A DNA stretch of 64,000 nt from Maribacter orientalis. GTDB lineage: Bacteria; Bacteroidota; Bacteroidia; Flavobacteriales; Flavobacteriaceae. Below the pieces are notes generated by a model. The model saw nothing but the letters and a program-made list of their open reading frames with translations. It made no database searches and was not told the origin of the DNA. Location of the stretch: NCBI RefSeq assembly GCF_900109345.1, contig NZ_FNZN01000003.1, positions 1 to 64,000 of the forward strand, read 5' to 3'. Shown here in pieces: positions 6,446 to 15,900 of this stretch; position 1 is the first letter of the stretch; every line of letters starts with the position of its first letter. A program made the position numbers and the translations under genes.

Positions 6446-7741
6446 ATGTTACTGATTTACACTCATAAAATAACACCTCGCCTTACCTATATCATGAGGC
6501 ATATTTTCGTTAATATATTGGGTGTTGAATTAGATTTTACAACTAAGGTTGAAGAATTTATAAAACATACTGGGCCAAAAATAACCTATACTAAACAGCC
6601 TTTACAGAACGAGTTTTTTATACGTAGTAATGAATTGTTGTTCGAACAGGGAATTAATGATATTCAATTAACTAGTGCAGATTGGGAGGGTACACCTTGC
6701 TTTTTTCCAACTGGTGAGCGTAGTAATCTTCCCTATGACGTTTTTGCCGCTAGTTTTTTTCTAATTTCTAGGTACGAGGAATATTTACCACATGTAAAAG
6801 ATATACATAGTAGATTTTCACCAAAAGATAGTATTGCATATCAAAATGGCTTTCTTCAAAAACCAGTTGTAGATATATGGGCCTATAAATTATTAGATGC
6901 CTTAAAAGAACGTTTCGATGATTTTGAATATAAAATTAAAGGCTATGAGTTTGTTTCAGTCTTAGATGTAGCTACCTCACATTGTTATGCCAATAGAGGC
7001 ATAGTGCGTGGCTTAGCAGGGTTGTTAATGGATCTCGGTACTCTTAAGTTGAGACGGGTTGCTGACCGAATATCGGTTGGTCTAAATAAAATGAAGGATC
7101 CTTTTGACAATTATGAAGAGTTAATAGCTTTACATAAAAAGTACAACGTGAAGAGTAATTTCTTTTTTCAGTTTGCTGATTATTCGAAATACGATAAGAA
7201 TGTTTCTACTAATAGCATCAAGTTTAAGTCGTTAATAAAATATGTTGCCGATTATGCACCAGTATCTTTGGCGGCCTCGTATAGTTCTTTTACAGATCTA
7301 GAATTATTGAAAAAGGAAAAGGCTAATTTAGAGGAGGTAATCAATAGACCTGTCAACAGTTCTAAAATGCGCTATAATAGAGTAGATGTACCCGAAACTT
7401 ACCGAAATTTAATTACCGCAGAATTTACTGATGACTATACCATGGGGTATACCTATGAATTAGGATTTAGGGCAGGTACGTGTACCGCATTTCAGTTCTA
7501 TGATATTCCCTTAGAAGTAAAGCAACCCATTAAAGTACACCCTTTTGCTATTCATGATTACGCCTTGGCAAAAATTAAGAAAGATGAGGTACTACTGCAA
7601 CACGTAAGAAAAATAAAAGATGAGGTAAATAAAGTCAATGGTACTATGATCGTAATGTTTTCTAATGAACTTCTAGGGAATAAGGATGATAGAGATTGGA
7701 TGTCATTGTACGCTGAAATATTAAAAGAACAACATGTTTAA
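6446..7741 (+). CDS. Polysaccharide deacetylase-like protein (DUF7033 type)
   Basis: 431 residues without a signal peptide. The first 170 residues correspond to the domain found at the start of many Bacteroidota deacetylase-like proteins (KITPRLTYI, then SRYEEYLPHVKDIHSRFS). The remainder resembles a NodB-type barrel (KYNVKSNFFFQFADYSKYDKN; ELGFRAGTCTAFQFYDI; HPFAIHDYAL). The usual DDG metal motif is not obvious here (FVSVLDVATSH in its place), so catalytic activity is uncertain. It begins immediately after the radC stop and overlaps the next gene by 8 bp, indicating an operon radC-this gene-HAD phosphatase. Probable role in surface polysaccharide modification. Confidence 0.75.
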   Translation: MLLIYTHKITPRLTYIMRHIFVNILGVELDFTTKVEEFIKHTGPKITYTKQPLQNEFFIRSNELLFEQGINDIQLTSADWEGTPCFFPTGERSNLPYDVFAASFFLISRYEEYLPHVKDIHSRFSPKDSIAYQNGFLQKPVVDIWAYKLLDALKERFDDFEYKIKGYEFVSVLDVATSHCYANRGIVRGLAGLLMDLGTLKLRRVADRISVGLNKMKDPFDNYEELIALHKKYNVKSNFFFQFADYSKYDKNVSTNSIKFKSLIKYVADYAPVSLAASYSSFTDLELLKKEKANLEEVINRPVNSSKMRYNRVDVPETYRNLITAEFTDDYTMGYTYELGFRAGTCTAFQFYDIPLEVKQPIKVHPFAIHDYALAKIKKDEVLLQHVRKIKDEVNKVNGTMIVMFSNELLGNKDDRDWMSLYAEILKEQHV

Positions 7742-8423
7742 AAATAAGGTTACCGATGTTTTTTTCGATTTAGATCATACACTTTGGGATTTCGATAAAA
7801 ATTCAGCATTTACTTTTCAGAAAATTTTTGTTGAACAACAAATAAATTTAGAGATTGGAGATTTCTTAGAAGTTTATGTGCCTGCAAATCTCAGGTTTTG
7901 GAAAATGTATCGTGAGGAAAAAATTACGAAATCAGAATTGCGATATCAAAGGTTGAAGTCGGTTTTTGATACGATAGGCTATCCTGTTTCAGATCAGCTT
8001 ATCGATATTTTATCCGATGAATATATCAACAATCTTTCTACATTTAATAATCTTTTTCCCAATACTATTGAGGTGCTAGACTATTTGCAACCAAATTATA
8101 AACTGCATATAATTACCAATGGGTTTCAAGAAATACAAGATAAAAAATTAAGGAATTCAGGTATTCATAGTTATTTCAATCACATTATTGATTCTGAAAT
8201 GGCAGGGGTAAAAAAACCCAATCCTATCATATTTAATCTTGCCTTAAACAGGGCTAATGCCAATCCTCAGACTTCTTTAATGATCGGCGATAGTTTAGAA
8301 GCCGATATTCTTGGTGCAAAAGCTGTTGGTTTTCATACAATTCATTTTAACGCCCATAGAGAAGAAAGTCATAATGAAGCGCCCATTATTTACGATTTAC
8401 AAGAAATAAAATCGTTTTTATAG
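7734..8423 (+). CDS. HAD-superfamily hydrolase, YjjG-like nucleotidase
   Basis: 229 residues with the HAD motifs in order: DLDHT with D12 and D14 (motif I), ITNG (motif II), KKPNPIIF (motif III Lys) and GDSLEADILGA (motif IV). An all-helical cap follows motif I. Length and cap type match the YjjG family of pyrimidine 5'-nucleotidases, which remove noncanonical nucleotides. Substrate specificity cannot be read from the sequence. It overlaps the end of the preceding gene by 8 bp. Confidence 0.85.
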   Translation: MFKNKVTDVFFDLDHTLWDFDKNSAFTFQKIFVEQQINLEIGDFLEVYVPANLRFWKMYREEKITKSELRYQRLKSVFDTIGYPVSDQLIDILSDEYINNLSTFNNLFPNTIEVLDYLQPNYKLHIITNGFQEIQDKKLRNSGIHSYFNHIIDSEMAGVKKPNPIIFNLALNRANANPQTSLMIGDSLEADILGAKAVGFHTIHFNAHREESHNEAPIIYDLQEIKSFL

Positions 8424-8475
8424 AGTTAATACTACTACAGGGTTACCCCCTGTAATGTATAATCTATAAATAGAA

Positions 8476-9021
8476 ATGAAAGGCTTTCGAATTTTAGTAA
8501 CTGTAATTTTTGGCTTTCTGTTGGTTATAGCTTGTTCTGAACCACAAGATTTCGACCAGCTAGATAATTTAGAAATTACACCTACTTATGAGACAAGTGT
8601 TTTCTATGTTAAGGCTCAAGAAAGCCTTATAAATAGGGTTTCGGGACTCAGTTTTTTTACTCAAGATTTTAATTTCGATGCTTTTGAAGAGCCTTTTTTT
8701 GCAGAAAGAGTACTTTCAGGTGTGCTAAGTTATGAGCTTGAAAATACGACAAGCAAGCCAATAGAAATAAGTCTTGAATTTCTTGATGAAAATGAAAATA
8801 TTTTAGATACTGAAGAATTCAGAATGGACGCAGCGCCTACTTCTACTCTAATAAGAAATGTTGCTTATGGCCCTACCGGTAAAAGTCTTGATATCATTAA
8901 AAATACTTCAAAAATAAGATTGGTTGCCACTAATTTAGGAGATGGCAGTAGTACTTCAAATCTTACGAATCCCTCCATCGTGCTTCGTTCTAGCGCTAAA
9001 TTCACATTAGAATTAAAATGA
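8476..9021 (+). CDS. Lipoprotein of unknown function
   Basis: 181 residues with a lipoprotein signal (MKGFRILVTVIFGFLLVIAC; Cys20 as lipidation site). The mature part is predicted mostly beta-stranded, with no catalytic motif visible. Its stop overlaps the start of the next gene in an ATGA arrangement, so it is translationally coupled to the DUF5723 outer-membrane-like protein and probably works with it in the envelope. A 7-bp hairpin without a T-run lies upstream at 8436-8454. Confidence 0.75.
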   Translation: MKGFRILVTVIFGFLLVIACSEPQDFDQLDNLEITPTYETSVFYVKAQESLINRVSGLSFFTQDFNFDAFEEPFFAERVLSGVLSYELENTTSKPIEISLEFLDENENILDTEEFRMDAAPTSTLIRNVAYGPTGKSLDIIKNTSKIRLVATNLGDGSSTSNLTNPSIVLRSSAKFTLELK

Positions 9022-10463
9022 GGTTAACCCATTATTTACTACTTGGTAGTGTAATGCTTACCATGAGTGTTTTTGCCCAGAATAAGGAAATACTCTATGA
9101 TTTTAATGAGATTCCTCAATCGTTATCATTAAACCCTGGTACGGAAATAGATTTTAAATGGTATGCTGGTCTGCCACTATTATCTGGAGTTTCAGGCTAT
9201 GTCGGTGCAAATGGAATATCTGTAAATGATATTTTCGCTAATGATGGTGTTGACATTAATATAAAAGTGCGAGAAAGAGCATTAGATGTATTAAAGCCAC
9301 GTGATGAATTTAGTACTACCGTGCAATTAGAATATTTTAATGGAGGATTTAGAAGTAATGACCCTAGTATTTTTTATTCCTTCGGAGGTTATTTGGAAAT
9401 AGATAATATCACTTTTTGGCCACAAGATTATGCCTATTTAATCTTTGATGGTAATGCAGACCAGTTGAATAGAGAATTTGACTTAGGTGACTTGAAGTCA
9501 AGAGGTTCGATGATTAATGTAATTCATTTTGGAATAAATAAAAAGGTAGACAGAAATTTAACGGTAGGTGCAAGAGGTAAACTTTATTCTGGAATTGTAG
9601 ATTATAGCTCTACGTCAAATAAAGGTTATTTGGTAAATACGGAAGGTCAAAATAATAGAATAGCAACGACATTAGATGCAGATTTAATGTTGCATACTTC
9701 TGGATTTCAAGCTTTAGATGAAGCAAGTGATTCAGATACGGCTGCAGGTCAATTTGTGAAAAGAGCTTTTTTCGGAGGTGATTTAGGTTTGGGAATTGAT
9801 GTTGGTTTTACATTTCATTTAAACGAAAGAACTACTATAACGGGTAGTGTTCTAGATTTAGGTTTTATATATCACGGTAACGATGCTAAAAGTTATAGTC
9901 TAAACGGAAAAGCAACTGTTGAAGGTATAGAGATTGATATTTTAGAAAATTTCGCAAATTTGAATAGAGATTTTTGGCAAGATTTAGTAGATGAGGTTGA
10001 AGCTTTAGTTCCCTTTGAAACTGACACGAATAGTTATGTCACATTTAGGCCTACAAAACTATATGCATCTATTCGAAATGATTTTGGAGAGCCTGTAAAT
10101 AATGGAAGTGGGCAATTAGATTGTGATTGCACCGCAGGGTCTTCCGGTGGTGCTGAACTTCGCACAAAGTATAGAAATTCAATCGGTGGTCAATTATATA
10201 TGATTAATAGGCCTAGAGGTCCGCAAATTGCTCTTACCGGTTTTTATACTCGTAGGTTGGGTAATTTTCTAGCACTAAAAGGAACGTATACGGTAGATAA
10301 ATTTAGTTACACGAATGTGGGTTTAGGAATGAACTTACAAGCAGGACCAATAAACTTTTACGTAATGGCAGATAATTTGCTTTCATATAAGAATATAGCT
10401 GCAGCGAACTACGCTTCATTTCAGCTAGGAATGAATATTATATCTTGGGGACGTAATAAGTAG
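9018..10463 (+). CDS. DUF5723 outer-membrane-like protein
   Basis: 481 residues with a Sec signal peptide ending in FAQ. The mature protein is rich in alternating aromatic and polar residues and Gly, with repeated beta-hairpin patterns and a C-terminal strand end (NYASFQLGMNIISWGRNK), consistent with an outer-membrane beta-barrel. The opening LYDFNEIPQSLSLNPG and WYAGLPLLSGVSG match DUF5723 proteins of Bacteroidota; function unknown. It overlaps the upstream lipoprotein gene by 4 bp. Confidence 0.8.
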   Translation: MRLTHYLLLGSVMLTMSVFAQNKEILYDFNEIPQSLSLNPGTEIDFKWYAGLPLLSGVSGYVGANGISVNDIFANDGVDINIKVRERALDVLKPRDEFSTTVQLEYFNGGFRSNDPSIFYSFGGYLEIDNITFWPQDYAYLIFDGNADQLNREFDLGDLKSRGSMINVIHFGINKKVDRNLTVGARGKLYSGIVDYSSTSNKGYLVNTEGQNNRIATTLDADLMLHTSGFQALDEASDSDTAAGQFVKRAFFGGDLGLGIDVGFTFHLNERTTITGSVLDLGFIYHGNDAKSYSLNGKATVEGIEIDILENFANLNRDFWQDLVDEVEALVPFETDTNSYVTFRPTKLYASIRNDFGEPVNNGSGQLDCDCTAGSSGGAELRTKYRNSIGGQLYMINRPRGPQIALTGFYTRRLGNFLALKGTYTVDKFSYTNVGLGMNLQAGPINFYVMADNLLSYKNIAAANYASFQLGMNIISWGRNK

Positions 10464-10539
10464 TCTGCCTTCTTCGCACTATTTTATATTTTTGGCATGC
10501 TTTTTTCATATATTACCTCGAATTTAAAATTATAGAATT

Positions 10540-11442
10540 TTGAAAACTTTTATCGCATTACTATTTGTTTGTATAGGTTATTCCGCCTATGCTCAAACGA
10601 ATTTAAATGATTATAAATACATTATCGTTCCTAAAAAGTTCGATTCATTTAAAGAAACCAACGAGTTTCAAACGAGTACGTTAATAAAATATCTTTTTAA
10701 TGGAAAAGGGTTCAATGTCGTTTATGATGATGCTTTGCCTAGCGATTTGAATACAAATAGATGTTTAGGGCTATTGGTTGAGTTACAAGATGATAGTAGT
10801 TTGTTTACTACAAAGACAATCATAGTATTAAAAGATTGTAATGATAATACCGTTTTTACTTCAATGCAAGGGACAAGTAAAGAAAAGGAATATAAGCAGG
10901 CCTATACTGAGTCAATAAGAGAGGCAATGCGTTCTTTTAATGGGGTTGAATATGCGTATACTGGAAAGAGTGAGAAGAACGAAGCTGTTACGGTTAGTTT
11001 TAGAAATGATGTTAAAAAACTTGATGAAGATAAAGTTGATGAAATGAGTAATATAGAGTCGGCAAAAATGGAAGAAAAAGGTGGTGATTCAAAAATTGTT
11101 GCTGAAGAAGCTACAGAGACAACACAATACTACAAAGATAATACACCAGTGGATTCGAACATTAAAAAAGCGGAAAAGGAGATAACAACTTTTAAGAAAG
11201 TAGAATTAAAAAAACCGAACGTTGACGATATTTGGTACGCCCAAGCAACCAATGTTGGCTTTCAATTGGTTGATAGTACGCCTAAAGTAAGAATGAATTT
11301 ACTAAAGAGCTCAGTCGATAATATATTTATGGGCAAAACCGATACAAAAAACGGAATAGTATTTCAGAAAGAGGGTAGCTGGATTTTTGAGTACTATGAG
11401 AATGACAAATTGGTTCAAGAAGAACTGAACATAAAATTCTAA
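10540..11442 (+). CDS. Secreted protein of unknown function
   Basis: 300 residues with a Sec signal (KTFIALLFVCIGYSAYAQ). The start is TTG at 10540; no ATG fits before the signal peptide. Residues 25-140 (DYKYIIVPKKFDSF...) form a compact domain I recall in flavobacterial secreted proteins without known function. A charged, low-complexity linker follows (about 165-215), and then a C-terminal domain (DDIWYAQATNVGFQLVDSTPK). It ends overlapping rarA by 4 bp tail to tail. It may belong to the same envelope transcription unit as the two genes before it. Confidence 0.7.
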   Translation: MKTFIALLFVCIGYSAYAQTNLNDYKYIIVPKKFDSFKETNEFQTSTLIKYLFNGKGFNVVYDDALPSDLNTNRCLGLLVELQDDSSLFTTKTIIVLKDCNDNTVFTSMQGTSKEKEYKQAYTESIREAMRSFNGVEYAYTGKSEKNEAVTVSFRNDVKKLDEDKVDEMSNIESAKMEEKGGDSKIVAEEATETTQYYKDNTPVDSNIKKAEKEITTFKKVELKKPNVDDIWYAQATNVGFQLVDSTPKVRMNLLKSSVDNIFMGKTDTKNGIVFQKEGSWIFEYYENDKLVQEELNIKF

Positions 11443-12716
11443 AAATCATACTTCTCTTTCCATCTATTTTTTAAGAAATCACTTAGTGCTTTTTCTCGTG
11501 CATTACTTCCGGGTTTATAAAAAGTAGTACCAGAAAGTTCCTCAGGTAAAAATTCTGCATCTACAAAGTTGTTTTGGAAATCGTGTGCGTATTTATATTC
11601 TTGTCCATATCCTAAATCTTTCATTAATTTAGTTGGTGCATTTCGTAAGGGTAAGGGTACGGGTAAATTTCCAGTCTGTTTTACTGCTTGCTGTGCCTTT
11701 CCTATTGCTATATAACTTGCATTGCTTTTAGCAGAAGTTGCCAAATAAATAGCACACTGGCTAAGAACGATACGTGCTTCAGGGTAACCGATAGTTGTAA
11801 CTGCTTGAAAAGTGGTATTTGCCATCACTAAAGCCGTAGGGTTTGCTAAACCGATATCTTCAGAGGCAGATATAAGCATTCTACGCGCAATAAATTTCAC
11901 ATCTTCGCCACCTTCTATCATTCTTGCTAACCAATAAACGGCACCATTGGGGTCACTGCCACGTATAGATTTAATAAAAGCTGATATAATATCGTAATGC
12001 TGCTCACCTGTTTTGTCATACAGAACGGTGTTTTTTTGAACTTTTGAGAGTACCAGATCATTGGTTATAATAACATTATTACCTTCTTCAGAATTAACGA
12101 CCAGTTCAAAAATATTTAGCAATTTTCTACCATCACCTCCAGATAAACGAAGCAAGGCTTCGGTTTCTTTAAGTTCAATATTTTTATTTTTCAGAAATTG
12201 GTCCTTGTCCATCGCTCTAGTAATTAGATTTTCTAAATCTTCTTTTCCAAAAGCATTTAATACATAAACCTGGCATCGAGATAATAGTGCAGGTATAACT
12301 TCAAAACTTGGATTTTCGGTAGTTGCGCCAATTAAAGTTACCCAACCTTTTTCTACAGCCGCTAATAATGAATCTTGTTGAGATTTACTGAAACGGTGTA
12401 TCTCATCAATAAATAAAATAGGATTTTTAGAAGTAAATAGGCCACCCGCCTGCTTCGCTTTATCAATAACTTCACGAATATCTTTAACACCACTATTAAT
12501 AGCACTGAGTACGTAAAATGGGCGTTTGCTTTCTTCTGCGATAATATTGGCCAACGTAGTTTTACCAGTTCCAGGAGGGCCCCAAAGTATGAGTGAAGGA
12601 ATTATTCCTTTTTTAATTTGATGTGTTAACGAGCCTTTTTCACCAACTAAATGATGTTGACTAATATATTCGTCTAGGGTTTTAGGGCGTACACGTTCGG
12701 CTAAAGGTTCATTCAT
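11439..12716 (-). CDS. rarA: Replication-associated recombination ATPase RarA (MgsA)
   Basis: 425 residues, AAA+ ATPase of the clamp-loader group. The P-loop is GPPGTGKTT (46-54), Walker B is [10 protein letters not shown] near 100, the sensor region is [11 protein letters not shown], and arginine-finger-like SRC follows in LLSRCQVY. The C-terminal half carries the MgsA tetramerisation domain ([18 protein letters not shown]). RarA acts at stalled replication forks. A Bacteroidota-type -7 element (TACTTTTG, minus strand) lies just 8 nt before the ATG, suggesting an extremely short leader. It is convergent with the secreted-protein gene, with a 4-bp overlap. Confidence 0.95.
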   Translation of the reverse strand: MNEPLAERVRPKTLDEYISQHHLVGEKGSLTHQIKKGIIPSLILWGPPGTGKTTLANIIAEESKRPFYVLSAINSGVKDIREVIDKAKQAGGLFTSKNPILFIDEIHRFSKSQQDSLLAAVEKGWVTLIGATTENPSFEVIPALLSRCQVYVLNAFGKEDLENLITRAMDKDQFLKNKNIELKETEALLRLSGGDGRKLLNIFELVVNSEEGNNVIITNDLVLSKVQKNTVLYDKTGEQHYDIISAFIKSIRGSDPNGAVYWLARMIEGGEDVKFIARRMLISASEDIGLANPTALVMANTTFQAVTTIGYPEARIVLSQCAIYLATSAKSNASYIAIGKAQQAVKQTGNLPVPLPLRNAPTKLMKDLGYGQEYKYAHDFQNNFVDAEFLPEELSGTTFYKPGSNAREKALSDFLKNRWKEKYDF

Positions 12717-12855
12717 ACTACAAAAGTATGATAATCTTAAAAGAGAAGATAATTCTTAGTTAGTCAATTGATAACTTTACAAATCATCGTGTGACAATTT
12801 GACCAATTTCAATAATTTGGCCACATAATTGTAAAATCAATTCAAAAGAAAGCTG

Positions 12856-13602
12856 ATGTCAGAAATGGGACATTTTAAATTTTCAAATAGAGTATTGGTG
12901 ATTCCACTTTTGGCCATGATTATTATTTGGGCGGTGTATTGGGTAGAATTGGCTCTGGGAGTAAACTTCAATGAAATGGGTGTGATGCCAAGAACGCTAT
13001 CTGGTCTTAAAGGGGTGATTTTAAGTCCATTCATACATGGGTCACTAGAGCATTTATATAACAATACGATTCCGTTAGGGATTCTACTTACTGCATTATG
13101 GTATTTTTATAAGGATGTGGCTTGGAAAATAGTGATTTATGGAATTATAATATCAGGTCTTCTAACATGGTTAATTGGCCGTACTTCATATCATATCGGT
13201 GCAAGCGGACTTATTTATGTGCTTGCAAGTTTTATATTTTTCAAGGGTATTTTTAGTTCTTACTATAGGCTTATTGCACTTTCTTTAATTGTGGTTTTTA
13301 TTTATGGTAGTTTGCTATGGTATATATTTCCTGTTGAGGAAGGAATTTCATGGGAGGGACACCTTGCCGGTTTTCTTACCGGATTATTTTTGGCAAGGGT
13401 AATAAAGGCGACCATTCCAAAACCTAAAAAATATGAATGGGAGAAAGAAGATTTTAAAGAAGAGGATGATTTGTTCTTAAAACATTTTGATGAAGAAGGA
13501 AATTTTAGAGAACTACCCACGATAGAAGAAATGTCTGAAGATGATAATTTTAAGGTAAATTATATCTACAGATCTACTGATCAAAATAATGAGAAAGAAT
13601 AA
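12856..13602 (+). CDS. Rhomboid-family intramembrane serine protease
   Basis: 248 residues with six predicted membrane segments. The catalytic dyad is S117 in GASG and H169 in WEGHLAG. The typical HGSLEHLYNN segment (61-70) supplies the conserved His and Asn of the oxyanion region. The last 60 residues are a charged cytoplasmic tail (KKYEWEKEDFKEEDD). Rhomboids cleave membrane proteins within the bilayer; the substrate is unknown. It ends 4 bp from the convergent rlmB gene. Confidence 0.92.
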   Translation: MSEMGHFKFSNRVLVIPLLAMIIIWAVYWVELALGVNFNEMGVMPRTLSGLKGVILSPFIHGSLEHLYNNTIPLGILLTALWYFYKDVAWKIVIYGIIISGLLTWLIGRTSYHIGASGLIYVLASFIFFKGIFSSYYRLIALSLIVVFIYGSLLWYIFPVEEGISWEGHLAGFLTGLFLARVIKATIPKPKKYEWEKEDFKEEDDLFLKHFDEEGNFRELPTIEEMSEDDNFKVNYIYRSTDQNNEKE

Positions 13603-13606
13603 TGTT

Positions 13607-14341
13607 TTACATACGTTGACGTACAGCTTCGTATAAAAATACGGCACAAGCCACAGATACATTCAATGACTCGATTTCACCTAATAAAGGTACCTTTGCG
13701 CGATAATCGGAAGCTTTCAAAATAGAAGGTGTAATGCCTCGGTCTTCAGCTCCCATGACAATTGCAATAGAATCGGTAAAAGGAACATCATAAACAGAAT
13801 CCTCTGTTTTTTCTGTCGCAGAAACTATTTTAATACCTGAGGCCTGTAAGTAAAAAACGGCATCTTTTAAATGGTCTACTTTTGCAATAGGTACTCTATA
13901 CGCTGCGCCGGCAGATGTTTTTATCGTGTCAGCCGTTACAGGGGCGGCGCCTTTCTTTTGAACAATAATGCCATCAACACCAGTGCATTCCGCTGTTCTG
14001 ATAATAGCACCGAAATTACGAACATCAGATAGTTGGTCTAAAAGTAAGAATAGGGCAGGACCCTCCTTTTCACTAGCCTTTTCAACAAGTTCTTCTATCG
14101 TATGAAATGAAATAGGAGAGATGTTGGCAACTGCTCCTTGGTGGTTGCTTTTTGTTAAGCGGTTTAGTTTTTCAACAGGTACATATACCATGTTGATTTC
14201 ATTTCTACGCAATAAACCCTCCAATTCTTTCATAAGATCACCCTTAAGACCTTTTTGAAGAAATACCTTGTCTATTTCCTCATTTGAGTTAACGGCTTCT
14301 ATAATGGCTCTAAGGCCATAAATCTGAGTGGTTTTTTCCAT
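13607..14341 (-). CDS. rlmB: 23S rRNA 2'-O-methyltransferase RlmB (SpoU/TrmH family)
   Basis: 244 residues. An N-terminal L30e-like substrate-binding domain (1-75) is followed by the SPOUT methyltransferase domain with its three motifs: NFGAIIRTAECTG, IVMGAEDRGI and LNVSVACAVFLYEAVRQ. The family methylates a guanosine in the peptidyl-transferase region (G2251 in E. coli numbering). Related family members modify tRNA, but length and motif spacing favour RlmB. It is convergent with the rhomboid gene. Confidence 0.9.
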   Translation of the reverse strand: MEKTTQIYGLRAIIEAVNSNEEIDKVFLQKGLKGDLMKELEGLLRRNEINMVYVPVEKLNRLTKSNHQGAVANISPISFHTIEELVEKASEKEGPALFLLLDQLSDVRNFGAIIRTAECTGVDGIIVQKKGAAPVTADTIKTSAGAAYRVPIAKVDHLKDAVFYLQASGIKIVSATEKTEDSVYDVPFTDSIAIVMGAEDRGITPSILKASDYRAKVPLLGEIESLNVSVACAVFLYEAVRQRM

Positions 14342-14350
14342 GGGGCAAAG

Positions 14351-14385
14351 GTAAATAAAAACAGCTCAACTATTGTTGAGCTGTT
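14351..14385 (-). terminator. Terminator downstream of the arylsulfotransferase-like gene
   Basis: A perfect 11-bp stem AACAGCTCAAC/GTTGAGCTGTT (14360-14370/14375-14385) with loop TATT. On the minus strand it is followed by TTTTATTT. It lies between the minus-strand gene ending at 14450 and the rlmB start at 14341, so it separates the two transcription units. Confidence 0.85.
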
Positions 14386-14449
14386 GCAAATCTTGTGTAT
14401 TAAAAACTAATTTATAATGTATAATTTTTTCAATTTATTTATATGCTAG

Positions 14450-15799
14450 TTAAAGACCGAGAGCCAAGATTGCAGGATCATCTTTAGCATAATGGTATGC
14501 TCTCCAAAAGAATCCTGGCGCAGAAAATTTCCAAACGACTTCACCTTGTTGGGTTACTTCCCATAATCCAAAATCACCTTCGGTAATTAATGTATTGCCA
14601 TTAGGCAAGCGAACTGCCCCTGAAACTTTAGGCGCATACAATTCTGTATCAGTAAAACTCCACAGAATTTCTGGTTGTGTAGGTTTTGGTATTGTCTTTT
14701 GAGTAAGTTCAGTAGGTAGTTTAAGTTCATAAACGGTAGATTGCTCTAGATCTCCACCATTGGTGTAGATTAATATTTTACCAGGTTCAAATAGGTTGGG
14801 GTAATGATTATTGATGAATAAACGTTCTGTAGTTTCATCATTTTGAGTTGAAGGGTTTCCAAATCGGTATAATAAATCACCACCTTTTCCAAATTTTCCA
14901 CCCGAATGTAATGCAGCATCATCAGTATTTGTAGAATGATCTATGACCCAAACTTCACTATAATAATTTACACTTAAATAAATTAAATCATTTATTTCGT
15001 CGTAGCCAATTCCATTTGCGTGCATAATATTTCCTCCATCTGCATCAACATAGTTTAAATTTATCAGCTGAGGATTCTCTTCGATGCTTCCAAAATTTAA
15101 TTTTGAGTTATCAAAATCCTGAATTAGATGATGCTTAGCATGCCATTCCCAAACAATAGTGTTTGTTATAGGATCAATCTCTATAATAGATTCTGGAAAA
15201 ATATCTGTACCTAGCATTGAGCCATTTGCAATTGCTTCTTCTTTAACCATTTTCTCCCATGCAATTGCTAATACGTTGCCATTTGGTAAAAGTTCTACGT
15301 CATGATGAGATCTATGTTCAGTAGTAGAATATTCGAAATTCCATAAAGTTTGCCCATTTTTATCTATGATTTGAATTATGCCCCCTTGTCCTCCAAATTG
15401 AAAATCTGGATTGTCTGATTCAAGTGAAGCTAACAATGTGCCGTCATTTAGTAAAATAACATCATTACCGATTATACGATCACCTAATGGCCATTCATAG
15501 ACTAAGTCCGCATTTTTATCCATTAGATATACACTGTTTGCAGCGGCATCATTTACGAGAATGTATTCATCTTCTGATAGTTCTTCATTGTAAAAGGTAA
15601 CGGTACCCAATTCGCCAATAGTTGTGGTTGAAGATTCTGTCGGAGTTTCTTCATTTCCCTCTACGCTAGAGGGTACTTCAGTCTCTATTTCTTCCTCTGG
15701 TATTACGTTGATTTTTGTATTGTCTGTAGAACAAGACGATAAAACAAAAATTAATATACAATAGAGGCTGATTTTAATATTTAGGTATTTTAGTTGCAT
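14450..15799 (-). CDS. Arylsulfotransferase (ASST)-family lipoprotein
   Basis: 449 residues with a lipoprotein signal (ILIFVLSSC, Cys23). After a Glu/Ser/Thr-rich linker (35-65), the body shows repeated beta-propeller blades such as YILVNDAAANSVYLMDKNADLVYEW, HHDVELLPNGNVLAIAWE and ANGIGYDEINDLIYLSVNY. The HHDVELLPNGN and HANGI motifs with their His residues fit the ASST family, which transfers sulfate between phenolic compounds; some relatives are non-enzymatic. It is exported and probably surface- or periplasm-anchored. Roughly 100 bp separate it from the upstream sugar-dehydrogenase-like gene, with no terminator between them. Confidence 0.75.
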   Translation of the reverse strand: MQLKYLNIKISLYCILIFVLSSCSTDNTKINVIPEEEIETEVPSSVEGNEETPTESSTTTIGELGTVTFYNEELSEDEYILVNDAAANSVYLMDKNADLVYEWPLGDRIIGNDVILLNDGTLLASLESDNPDFQFGGQGGIIQIIDKNGQTLWNFEYSTTEHRSHHDVELLPNGNVLAIAWEKMVKEEAIANGSMLGTDIFPESIIEIDPITNTIVWEWHAKHHLIQDFDNSKLNFGSIEENPQLINLNYVDADGGNIMHANGIGYDEINDLIYLSVNYYSEVWVIDHSTNTDDAALHSGGKFGKGGDLLYRFGNPSTQNDETTERLFINNHYPNLFEPGKILIYTNGGDLEQSTVYELKLPTELTQKTIPKPTQPEILWSFTDTELYAPKVSGAVRLPNGNTLITEGDFGLWEVTQQGEVVWKFSAPGFFWRAYHYAKDDPAILALGL

Positions 15800-15900
15800 T
15801 ATTGCTGCTTATATGTTTAATTAAAAAAATCGAATTTTAAATAATTTTCAATTTAAAGTCCCTAGGTAATATGTGATTTTATTAAATATAATGTATTGCT

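Noticed and set aside
8436-8454. Hairpin TACAGGG/CCCTGTA as a terminator
   Set aside because: No T-run follows on either strand; it may be a simple mRNA structure before the lipoprotein gene.
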